NCBI RefSeq assembly: GCF_003254565.1
Contig: NZ_QJRI01000177.1
Span: 62,001-126,000, forward strand
Length of the DNA: 64,000 nt
Origin: Flavobacterium nitrogenifigens
GTDB lineage: Bacteria > Bacteroidota > Bacteroidia > Flavobacteriales > Flavobacteriaceae
Direction: 5' to 3'
Shown in pieces: positions 30,756 through 38,550 of the stretch. The notes beneath the pieces are model-generated. The model did not search any database. It was not told the DNA's origin and saw nothing but the letters and a program-made list of their open reading frames with translations. A program made the position numbers and the translations under genes. Position 1 is the stretch's first letter. The number at the start of each line of letters is the position of its first letter.

Positions 30756-33700
30756 ATGAAATTGTTTTTGGATAATCATTTTATTGCCAAGATTAAAAAC
30801 TATTTATTAGCAATAACAGCACTATTCATCGTTTATTCTTGTGCAACACGCAAACCGCAATATGGAAAAAGTGTGAGCGCCAACGAAACAGAAAACGCAA
30901 CAGATACCATAAAAATTGCACATACTTTTTTTCTTGTTGGCGATGCTGGAAATGCCGATGAAGAACAGGCACAGCAAACGTTAGAACTTCTGCATCAAAA
31001 GCTTAAGAAAGCGAGTAAAAAATCTACTCTTCTTTTCTTAGGCGACAACATCTATCCGAAAGGTTTTCCGAGCGACAAACATCCTGAAGACAAGGCTTTA
31101 GCAGAAACTAAATTAACCAATCAATTAAAATTAACGAAAGATTTTAAAGGAAAAACAATCGTAATTCCAGGAAATCACGACTGGTACAGTGGCATCAAAG
31201 GCCTAGAACGTCAGGCTGATTTTGTAGCGAAATATTTAAATGACAAAAAAGGTTTTCTTCCAAGAAAATCCTGTCCGATTGAAAACGTAAAAATTGACAG
31301 CACCACTACTCTGATAGCTGTTGATAGTGAATGGTTTCTTGAAGATTGGAACGATCACCCAACTATAAATGACAATTGTGAAATTAAAACCCGAGAAGCT
31401 TTTTTTGAAGAGCTAGAAGGGCTTTTAAACAAGAATCAAGAAAAGACAGTGGTTTTAGCCATTCACCACCCTTTATTAAGTAACGGAACACACGGCGGAC
31501 AATTTTCATTAGAAAAACAATTATTTCCTTTAGAGCAAAAAATTCCGCTTCCGGTAATTGGTTCATTTATTAATTTATTGCGAAAAACATCTGGTGTAAG
31601 TCCGCAGGACATTCAGAATAAACAATATACGATTTATACTAAAAGAATTAAAACGCTTCTGCAAAAGCAGAAAAATGTAATTGTAGTTTCGGGTCACGAT
31701 CATAACCTACAATATATCAGCAAAGAAAATATTCAGCAGATTATCAGTGGTGCTGGATCAAAATCGGAAGCTGCGCGAGCTATTAGTCCGTACGATTTTT
31801 CATATGGCAGAAATGGTTACGCTACTTTAACTATGTTTAAAAGCGGAGATGCGAAAGTTTCTTTTTATGGAAATGAAAACGGCAAAGAAAAGTTGCTTTT
31901 TGAACGTGAAATCATAAAAGCCAAAGAGGTTAATTGGGCAGCAGATATCCCGAACAAGTTTCCTTCAACTGTGACCACTTCTATTTATTCTCCAAAGATG
32001 ACTCAAAAAAGTGCATTTCATAGATTTTTATTCGGCCAGCATTATAGAAAATATTACAGTATGCCAGTTGAAGCTACAACAGCAACAGTTGATACTTTAA
32101 AAGGAGGCTTAAAACCTATTCGTGAAGGCGGAGGACATCAGTCAATTTCATTGAGAATGTCGGATCCTCAAGGGCGTGAGTACGTGATGCGTGCTATGAA
32201 AAAAAGTGCTACAACATTTTTGCAATCTGTAGCTTTTAAAGATCAATATGTGGTAAATGAATTTGAAAAAACATACGCCGAGGATTTTTTATTTGATTTT
32301 TACACGACTTCTCACCCTTATTCTTCTTTCGCTATCGGAAGCATGTCTGATCAAATTGGACTTAGACATACTAATCCGATTTTATATTATATTCCGAAAC
32401 AAAATGGTCTAGGTGAATTTAATGCTAGTTTTGGAGACCAATTATATATGGTTGAAGAAAGACCTGCTGACAATCATCTTGATGGCAAAAATTTCGGAAA
32501 ACCGAGCAACATCATCGGAACTGATGATATGATGCTGAATCTTCATAAAGATGAAAAATATACTGTTGATGAAAAAGAATATATCAAAGCGCGTTTGTTT
32601 GATATTCTTTTAGGCGATTGGGACCGACACAGTGATCAATGGCGTTGGGCTGAGTATAAAGAAGATGGAAAAGTAATTTACAGACCTATTCCAAGAGATC
32701 GTGACCAAGCTTTTGTAAAATACGATGGCGCTTTGCTTTCACTTATAATGAATATGCCTCCTCTTCGTCACATGCGAACTTTTAAAGGTGACAGAATCAA
32801 TGTGAAATGGCTTGGAAGAGAACCGTACCCGATGGATTTAGCATTTCTAAAAACTGCTGGAGAAAAAGAATGGATTGAGCAAGCCCAGTACATTCAGGAA
32901 AACTTGACAGATGCAGATATCGATTTGGCTTTTAAAAATATGCCAAAAGAAGTTCAGGATGAAACAGTTGATGAAATCAAAGCAAAGCTAAAAAGCAGAA
33001 AAAAAGATCTTCAGAAATATGCGCGTGAGTATTCTGAAGTGTTAGATAGGACTGTTATGATTGCGGGAACAGACAAAAAAGACAAGTTTGTTTTAAATCA
33101 TAATATAAAGAAAAGGATTGAAATTCAGGTTTTCAGAATCAAAAAAGAAGGTGATGAATTGCTTTATACCAAAAACGTAACCGATGATAAAACCAAAAAT
33201 CTTTGGATTTACGGATTAGATGATAATGATGTTTTTGAAGTAAAAGGAAACGAAAAATCGAGCATTAAAATTCGTTTGATTGGAGGTCAGAACAACGATA
33301 CTTACAACATCGAAAACGGACGAAAGGTTATTGTTTATGATTTCAAATCAAAAGAAAACACCTATAATTTAGATTCTAAAACACAAACACAGCTTACAGA
33401 TGATTACGATGTTAATGCTTACAATTACGAAAAACCAAAATATAATGTAGTTTCTGGTCTTCCAAACATTGGATATAATCCAGATGATGGTGTAAAAGTA
33501 GGCGTTAGCGTAAATTATACCGTTAATAATTTTAAGCAAAATCCGTACACGCAAAGACATATTTTTAATGCTTTCTACTATTTTGCTACTGGCGGTTTAG
33601 AGTTTAATTATGCTGCACATTTCCCCGGTTTGTTAGGAAAATGGGTTATTGATGTGGAATCACTATATACGACTCCAAATTTTGCCATGAACTATTTTGG

Positions 33701-34487
33701 TTACGGAAACGAATCGCAATACAATGATGATTTAGGAATGGATTACAACCGTGTTCGCATTAGAAAATTTAATGCTTCGGGTGCCATTCGTCATGTAGGA
33801 AGATACGGAAGCGAGTTTAGCATTCAGCCAATCTTCCAAAGAATGACCGTTGAAGACACCGAAAATAGATACATCAACATTCCTGGAATTGTAAATCCGG
33901 AAGTATTTGACAGTCAGAATTACGGAAGTTTGAAAGTAAAATATCAGTTTAAAAATTCAGATTTTGCTGCTAAACCTACATTAGGAATGTATTTTATGCT
34001 TGCAGGAACTTGGACAACAAATCTTGACGAAACAAAAAAGAATTTCCCAACTCTTGAAAGTATTTTAGGCTTTACGCATAAAATCGATCATAACGGAAAA
34101 TTGATTCTAGCTACTTACCTTAAAGGAAAGGCTATTTTTAATAATAATTACGAATTCTATCAAGGTGCTTCTCTGGGAGGCGACACCGATTTACGAGGTT
34201 ATAGAAACGAACGTTTCTTAGGAAGTTCATACTTCTCTCAAAGCTCTGATTTACGTTTAAGCATTGGGAAAATCCGTAAAACGATTGTGCCTTTTACGTA
34301 TGGAATTTTAGGCGGTTTTGACTACGGAAGAGTTTGGCTTGATGGTGAAAATTCTAAAAAATGGCACCAAGATTACGGCGGCGGACTTTGGCTGAATGCC
34401 ATAAATGTGATTACAGCAAGAATCTCATATTTTAAATCTCCTGACGAAGTTGGAAGATTGATTTTTGGAGCGGCATATAGCTTTTAA
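30756..34487 (+). CDS. Lipoprotein-like metallophosphoesterase / kinase-like / outer-membrane barrel fusion
   Basis: The protein is 1243 aa. An export signal with a possible lipobox ends VYSC29. A calcineurin-like phosphoesterase occupies about 55-330, with metal ligands in VGDAG (D63), LGDNIY (D97), GNHDW (N140, H141), IHHP (H237) and GHDHN (H314, H316). The middle (about 448-665) resembles an atypical protein kinase: a Gly-rich REGGGHQS loop, YVMRAMKK as a possible ATP Lys, GDWDRHSDQW (D621, D623) as catalytic loop and PRDRDQAF (D648, D650) as a DFG-like metal site. The C-terminus is a beta-barrel with the Omp85-like GGDTDLRGYRNERF motif near 1141 and a terminal Phe. The kinase assignment is inferred from spacing and motif shape only. 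Confidence 0.75.
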   Translation: MKLFLDNHFIAKIKNYLLAITALFIVYSCATRKPQYGKSVSANETENATDTIKIAHTFFLVGDAGNADEEQAQQTLELLHQKLKKASKKSTLLFLGDNIYPKGFPSDKHPEDKALAETKLTNQLKLTKDFKGKTIVIPGNHDWYSGIKGLERQADFVAKYLNDKKGFLPRKSCPIENVKIDSTTTLIAVDSEWFLEDWNDHPTINDNCEIKTREAFFEELEGLLNKNQEKTVVLAIHHPLLSNGTHGGQFSLEKQLFPLEQKIPLPVIGSFINLLRKTSGVSPQDIQNKQYTIYTKRIKTLLQKQKNVIVVSGHDHNLQYISKENIQQIISGAGSKSEAARAISPYDFSYGRNGYATLTMFKSGDAKVSFYGNENGKEKLLFEREIIKAKEVNWAADIPNKFPSTVTTSIYSPKMTQKSAFHRFLFGQHYRKYYSMPVEATTATVDTLKGGLKPIREGGGHQSISLRMSDPQGREYVMRAMKKSATTFLQSVAFKDQYVVNEFEKTYAEDFLFDFYTTSHPYSSFAIGSMSDQIGLRHTNPILYYIPKQNGLGEFNASFGDQLYMVEERPADNHLDGKNFGKPSNIIGTDDMMLNLHKDEKYTVDEKEYIKARLFDILLGDWDRHSDQWRWAEYKEDGKVIYRPIPRDRDQAFVKYDGALLSLIMNMPPLRHMRTFKGDRINVKWLGREPYPMDLAFLKTAGEKEWIEQAQYIQENLTDADIDLAFKNMPKEVQDETVDEIKAKLKSRKKDLQKYAREYSEVLDRTVMIAGTDKKDKFVLNHNIKKRIEIQVFRIKKEGDELLYTKNVTDDKTKNLWIYGLDDNDVFEVKGNEKSSIKIRLIGGQNNDTYNIENGRKVIVYDFKSKENTYNLDSKTQTQLTDDYDVNAYNYEKPKYNVVSGLPNIGYNPDDGVKVGVSVNYTVNNFKQNPYTQRHIFNAFYYFATGGLEFNYAAHFPGLLGKWVIDVESLYTTPNFAMNYFGYGNESQYNDDLGMDYNRVRIRKFNASGAIRHVGRYGSEFSIQPIFQRMTVEDTENRYINIPGIVNPEVFDSQNYGSLKVKYQFKNSDFAAKPTLGMYFMLAGTWTTNLDETKKNFPTLESILGFTHKIDHNGKLILATYLKGKAIFNNNYEFYQGASLGGDTDLRGYRNERFLGSSYFSQSSDLRLSIGKIRKTIVPFTYGILGGFDYGRVWLDGENSKKWHQDYGGGLWLNAINVITARISYFKSPDEVGRLIFGAAYSF

Positions 34488-34490
34488 AAA

Positions 34491-34645
34491 AGTTGCTAAG
34501 CTGCTGAGATACTAAGATTCTAAGGTTTTCTCTACTCTGAGTAAAAAAAACAGCCACGAATTCACGAATTATTTTTAATTAAAAATTCGTGAATTCGTGG
34601 CTAATCTTTTCTTAGCATCTTAGCACCTCAGTACCTTAGCAACTT
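34491..34645. repeat. Composite repeat: family A hairpin nested in a family B inverted repeat
   Basis: Outer arms at 34491-34525 (AGTTGCTAAGCTGCTGAGAT start) and 34611-34645 (CAGTACCTTAGCAACTT end) are an imperfect family B pair. Inside, AGCCACGAATTCACGAATT (34552-34570) and its exact reverse complement (34584-34602) form a 19-bp perfect family A hairpin. The right outer arm supplies the stop codon of the following minus-strand gene. Confidence 0.85.
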
Positions 34646-35501
34646 AAAGCTTAAACTCGTAGAGCTTTCCTCCTATTTTGTTTGTTTTTTCGTCGGCGAT
34701 TAGTAACGTATTATTATCTTTAAAAACGATCGCTTCTTTTTGTGAAAAGTGATTTAAATTTAATTCCGTTTGAGTTCCTTTATGGAATAAATCTCCTTTA
34801 AATCCTTTAAATAAAAGCACTTTGTCATGACTTAATAAAGCCACTTTTTTTCCGTCAGGGCTTATTGTGGCGCTTGTCAAAACACAATGATTATAATTGC
34901 TGCAGGTTTTAAATTCTCCTATTTTAACTGCTTTTTGAGTTCCCGCAGCATTTTTTATTTTGTAAATAAAAGCTGTTCCGTCAAAACCTTTACTTCTGTT
35001 TTTGGTAAAAAGGTAGAAATAGCCTCCTTGTTCGAAGAAGCCTTCAACATCGTAAAACATTTCTTTTTTCTTTGGCGGAAATTCTTTTTGTTCCGGATAC
35101 GAAAATGAAATTTTATATTCAGCTTTAGCTACATCATTATTCAGTTGATTTTTTGCAACTTTATAAATACAAAGATCTCTTCTTTCGTTATCATTGTTTC
35201 CAAAATCTCCAATGTAGATATTTCCAGATTTATCTTTTGTAATATCTTCCCAATCGACATTTGTGGCATTTGAAATCGTAATGGTTTTGGCTAATTTCCC
35301 TTTAGAATCGATGGCGTAAATTGCATTTTTATTTCCGCTGTCTTCCAAAGTATAAAGCGTTTGCGTTTCGGGAAAATAAGTTATTCCTGAAACTTCTTTT
35401 AATTTTTTTGGAAGCGAATAAAGTTCTTTTAAATCAGAACCAGATTGTTTCTGGCAAGCTAATAAAACAATTGAACAGATAATTAGGAAAGATTTTTTCA
35501 T
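34644..35501 (-). CDS. Beta-propeller-like lipoprotein of unknown function
   Basis: The protein is 285 aa with a lipoprotein signal (IVLLAC, Cys 16). The mature sequence has repeated beta blades: LKEVSGITYFPETQTLYTLEDSGNKNAIYAID, then VDWEDITKDKSGNIYIGDFGNN, and ILS-like LLSHDKVLLFKGFKG. This resembles SdiA-regulated or TolB-like propellers. No active site is seen. Its stop codon lies in a family B repeat arm. Confidence 0.75.
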   Translation of the reverse strand: MKKSFLIICSIVLLACQKQSGSDLKELYSLPKKLKEVSGITYFPETQTLYTLEDSGNKNAIYAIDSKGKLAKTITISNATNVDWEDITKDKSGNIYIGDFGNNDNERRDLCIYKVAKNQLNNDVAKAEYKISFSYPEQKEFPPKKKEMFYDVEGFFEQGGYFYLFTKNRSKGFDGTAFIYKIKNAAGTQKAVKIGEFKTCSNYNHCVLTSATISPDGKKVALLSHDKVLLFKGFKGDLFHKGTQTELNLNHFSQKEAIVFKDNNTLLIADEKTNKIGGKLYEFKL

Positions 35502-35520
35502 GATATTATTTTTATTTTTT

Positions 35521-35620
35521 TGTCATCCTGAGGAACGAAGGATCACACTAGAGATTGCGTAAAGTAATTCTCCAATCTTTGTAGAGTTACTTGTGTGATC
35601 CTTCGTTCCTCAGGATGACA
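35521..35620. repeat. Perfect 28-bp inverted repeat
   Basis: The arms at 35521-35548 (start TGTCATCCTGAGGAACGAAG) and 35593-35620 are perfectly complementary and enclose 44 bp without a gene. It lies between two minus-strand genes. It may be a remnant of a small mobile element or a dispersed repeat; TGTCATCCTGAGGAACGAAG-type repeats recur across Bacteroidota genomes, to my knowledge. Confidence 0.85.
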
Positions 35621-35626
35621 ATAATT

Positions 35627-36679
35627 CTAAACTAAGTTAGTATTTTTAAAATTACGGGTAATAAATTCAAATGCGGCGTGCATGATGTGCCCCATTGATT
35701 TTGCGTTTTTAAATTTCATATCGTTTGTATAACGGTATAATTCCATTTTTAATTGCAGTAAATGTTCTTGAGTAGAAATGGTATCGTGGCACATAATATT
35801 CAGCAATTTTTTAATTCTCGTTTCGGCAGAATGAATACGTTTTGCCAAAATTGCCCTTTCTTCATCTTTATATTGAATAATCGAACGCTCTTCTAATTTC
35901 TCTTTGATCAATTGAATCATCGGGAAATTTTCCTTGAAAAACTGCGGACGATACACTTTAAAATTCCCCTCGTAACATTGCTGATCAAAATCGATTGGAC
36001 GAATTTTATAAACTACTTGATCAAAATCGTGAATCGGGACAATTACATAATTATACGCACGCATGTCACCCAAAAGCCGAATCATACAACGTTCGTTAAA
36101 TTTCACAAACTCTTTGGCAATCTGTGCTTTTTCCATTTCACTACATTTATCAAGCAAAGTATCCATAAAAACATCGCCTGGAATTCCGATAATATGCTCT
36201 TCGATTAGAGTGTCTTTATAAACCAGAAAGTTGATTTTATCTGGCGAAAGAATATCTTCCAATTCTAATCCGTAAATTCGAGAAGCATCGGCTTTTTTGA
36301 TATAAAAATGGACATAGTTATCATTAAGAATATTTCGAACTTTAATTCTAAAAGGTTTCGAATTTCCGAAAGTACAATAATCAATTGCATCAACATTCAA
36401 ATATTGAATAATTTCGCTATTACCATCAGAATGCAGAAGCGAGTATATTTTCTTTAGATTCAAATCAATTTCATTACGCTCAAATTCGCCATAATAAACC
36501 CGAATCCAAAGCGTGTCTGTATCATTTTTATCGTATACATTTATTGAACCCGAAAAACGAAGCAAGTCATCATAAAACACAGAAACTTTAGAAATACGTT
36601 CGTATCGTTCTAAATAGCTTAAAAGTGGCTGTGTTAAAGGGTAAGACGGTTTTTTTAAAACCATTAAAGGCTCGCTCAT
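35627..36679 (-). CDS. Cytoplasmic protein with kinase-like catalytic motifs
   Basis: The protein is 350 aa without signal or membrane segment. VHFYIKKADASRIYG (Lys 128/129) could be the ATP-binding Lys strand, FLVYKDTLIEEHI (about 151-163) a hinge, LLGDMRAYNYVIV (D205, N210) a catalytic loop and IRPIDFDQQCYEG (D230, D232) a metal-binding DFG-like motif. The order and spacing fit atypical kinases such as the HipA or PI-kinase groups, but the identity is inferred. It is about 1.1 kb downstream of the 1243-aa protein with similar motifs. I recognise no named family. Confidence 0.65.
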   Translation of the reverse strand: MSEPLMVLKKPSYPLTQPLLSYLERYERISKVSVFYDDLLRFSGSINVYDKNDTDTLWIRVYYGEFERNEIDLNLKKIYSLLHSDGNSEIIQYLNVDAIDYCTFGNSKPFRIKVRNILNDNYVHFYIKKADASRIYGLELEDILSPDKINFLVYKDTLIEEHIIGIPGDVFMDTLLDKCSEMEKAQIAKEFVKFNERCMIRLLGDMRAYNYVIVPIHDFDQVVYKIRPIDFDQQCYEGNFKVYRPQFFKENFPMIQLIKEKLEERSIIQYKDEERAILAKRIHSAETRIKKLLNIMCHDTISTQEHLLQLKMELYRYTNDMKFKNAKSMGHIMHAAFEFITRNFKNTNLV

Positions 36680-36785
36680 TTTGAATATCTTTATTACAAA
36701 TTTACATCAATACGATTTAAAGTTAGAATTTAAAGTAACAAAAATCAACTTGGCTCGTCATACTAAAAACTAAAACCAGAAAAAT

Positions 36786-37697
36786 TTGGAAACCATATTA
36801 ACCATTGAGAATTTAAGCAAAAGATACGGCCGAATTCAGGCTTTGAAAAATGTATCTTTTCAAATACAAAAAGGTCGTGTTTATGGCATTCTAGGGCCAA
36901 ACGGCAGCGGAAAATCGACTACATTAGGAATTGTATTGAGTGTTGTCAATAAATCGTCTGGCAGTTATCGCTGGTTTGATGGCAATGTCGAAACTCATGA
37001 TGCTTTAAAAAAAGTGGGCGCTATTATAGAAAGACCTAATTTTTATCCGTACATGACAGCCGAGCAAAACTTAAAATTGGTTTGCAAAATCAAAAACATC
37101 AACTATTCTAAAGTCAATGAAAAATTAGAATTAGTTGGTTTAAGCGAAAGAAAAGACAGTAAGTTCAGCACTTTTTCATTGGGTATGAAACAGCGTCTAG
37201 CAATCGCGTCGGCACTTTTGAACGATCCTGAAATTTTAATTTTAGATGAACCAACCAACGGATTAGATCCACAAGGAATTCATCAGATTCGTGATATTAT
37301 CAAAAAAATTGCTTCGCAAGGAACGACTATTTTACTTGCTTCTCATTTATTGGATGAAGTAGAAAAAGTATGTTCGCAGGTAATTGTTTTGAGAAAAGGT
37401 GAAGTTTTATATTCCGGCCCTGTTGATGGAATGTCCTCAAACGAAGGTTTCTTTGAGTTGCAAACCGATAATAATTTAGTTTTAAAAACTGTTTTAGCAG
37501 AACATCCTGCTGTTGATAGAATTGCTGAAGAACATGATAAAGTTTTAGTTTACCTAAATTCTGACTTATCCGCTTCAGAATTAAATCAGTTTTTGTTTTC
37601 TAAAAACATTGTTTTAAGCCATTTAGTAAAACGTAAAAACAGTCTAGAAGCACAATTTTTAGAATTAACCAAAAACGCTATCGCCCAAAAAAACTAA
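36786..37697 (+). CDS. ABC transporter ATP-binding protein
   Basis: The protein is 303 aa. It starts with TTG at 36786 (METILTIENLSKRYG); no earlier ATG fits. Walker A GPNGSGKST, signature FSLGMKQRLAIAS, Walker B LILDEPTNGLDP and switch His ASHLLDE are all present. The C-terminal ~80 residues are an extension of the type seen in ABC-2 exporters (CcmA-like). It partners with the permease 3 nt downstream. Substrate unknown. Confidence 0.93.
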   Translation: METILTIENLSKRYGRIQALKNVSFQIQKGRVYGILGPNGSGKSTTLGIVLSVVNKSSGSYRWFDGNVETHDALKKVGAIIERPNFYPYMTAEQNLKLVCKIKNINYSKVNEKLELVGLSERKDSKFSTFSLGMKQRLAIASALLNDPEILILDEPTNGLDPQGIHQIRDIIKKIASQGTTILLASHLLDEVEKVCSQVIVLRKGEVLYSGPVDGMSSNEGFFELQTDNNLVLKTVLAEHPAVDRIAEEHDKVLVYLNSDLSASELNQFLFSKNIVLSHLVKRKNSLEAQFLELTKNAIAQKN

Positions 37698-37700
37698 ATC

Positions 37701-38537
37701 ATGAAAAGACTTCTCTCTATAGAATTACAAAAAATCTGGATGAACAAAGCCAGTAAAATATTAACTCTAACTTATTTTATATTACTTTCTTTTATAGCCT
37801 TAATTGCTGCCATAAAATTTGATATTGGAATTTTCAAATTTCATTTGGCAGAAATGGGAATTTTTAATTTTCCTTTTATCTGGCATTTTAATACTTACGT
37901 AGCTGCTTGGATGAAATTCTTTTTAGCTATAGTAATCGTTTCTATGATGGCAAATGAATATAGTTACGGAACTTTAAAACAAAACTTAATTGATGGTCTT
38001 AGCAAAAAAGAATTTATTTTATCTAAATTCTTAACTGTAGTTTTATTTGCTTTTGCATCTACTGTTTTTGTTTTTATAATGAGCTTAATTTTAGGATTTT
38101 GCTTCTCTTCTTACACCGAATTTGGTATTGTTTTTAGCGACTTAGACTATCTTTTGGCCTTTTTTGTAAAATTGACAGGTTTCTTTTCGTTCTGCTTATT
38201 TTTAGGAATATTAGTAAAACGTTCTGCTTTTGCACTGGGGTTTCTTTTAGTTTGGAATATAATTGAAGCAATCATAAGAGGTACTTTGGCATTTAAAATT
38301 TTCCCAAACAGCGATACTGACAAAAAAATTACGCAGTTTTTGCCTTTAGAATCAATGTCTAATTTAATTGTCAATCCAGGACCAAGATTATCTGTTGTGA
38401 AGAACATTGGCACACAAATGGGAATTGAAACAGATGCTGATTTTAGCGTTGATTATTTTGCTGTTTTTATCGTTCTAACTTGGACTTTCCTATTTATATA
38501 TTTTTCTTACAAATTATTAAAAAATAGAGATTTGTAG
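37701..38537 (+). CDS. ABC-2 type transporter permease
   Basis: The protein is 278 aa with six predicted transmembrane helices in two groups of three (about 20-40, 70-95, 110-135, 150-175, 175-195 and 250-272) and the ABC-2 pattern MANEYSYGTLKQNLIDGLSKKEF after TM2. It forms the membrane half of the exporter whose ATPase lies 3 nt upstream. A type IX secretion cargo gene begins 13 nt downstream, so all three are probably one transcription unit. Confidence 0.88.
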   Translation: MKRLLSIELQKIWMNKASKILTLTYFILLSFIALIAAIKFDIGIFKFHLAEMGIFNFPFIWHFNTYVAAWMKFFLAIVIVSMMANEYSYGTLKQNLIDGLSKKEFILSKFLTVVLFAFASTVFVFIMSLILGFCFSSYTEFGIVFSDLDYLLAFFVKLTGFFSFCLFLGILVKRSAFALGFLLVWNIIEAIIRGTLAFKIFPNSDTDKKITQFLPLESMSNLIVNPGPRLSVVKNIGTQMGIETDADFSVDYFAVFIVLTWTFLFIYFSYKLLKNRDL

Positions 38538-38550
38538 TATATTTGTTACT

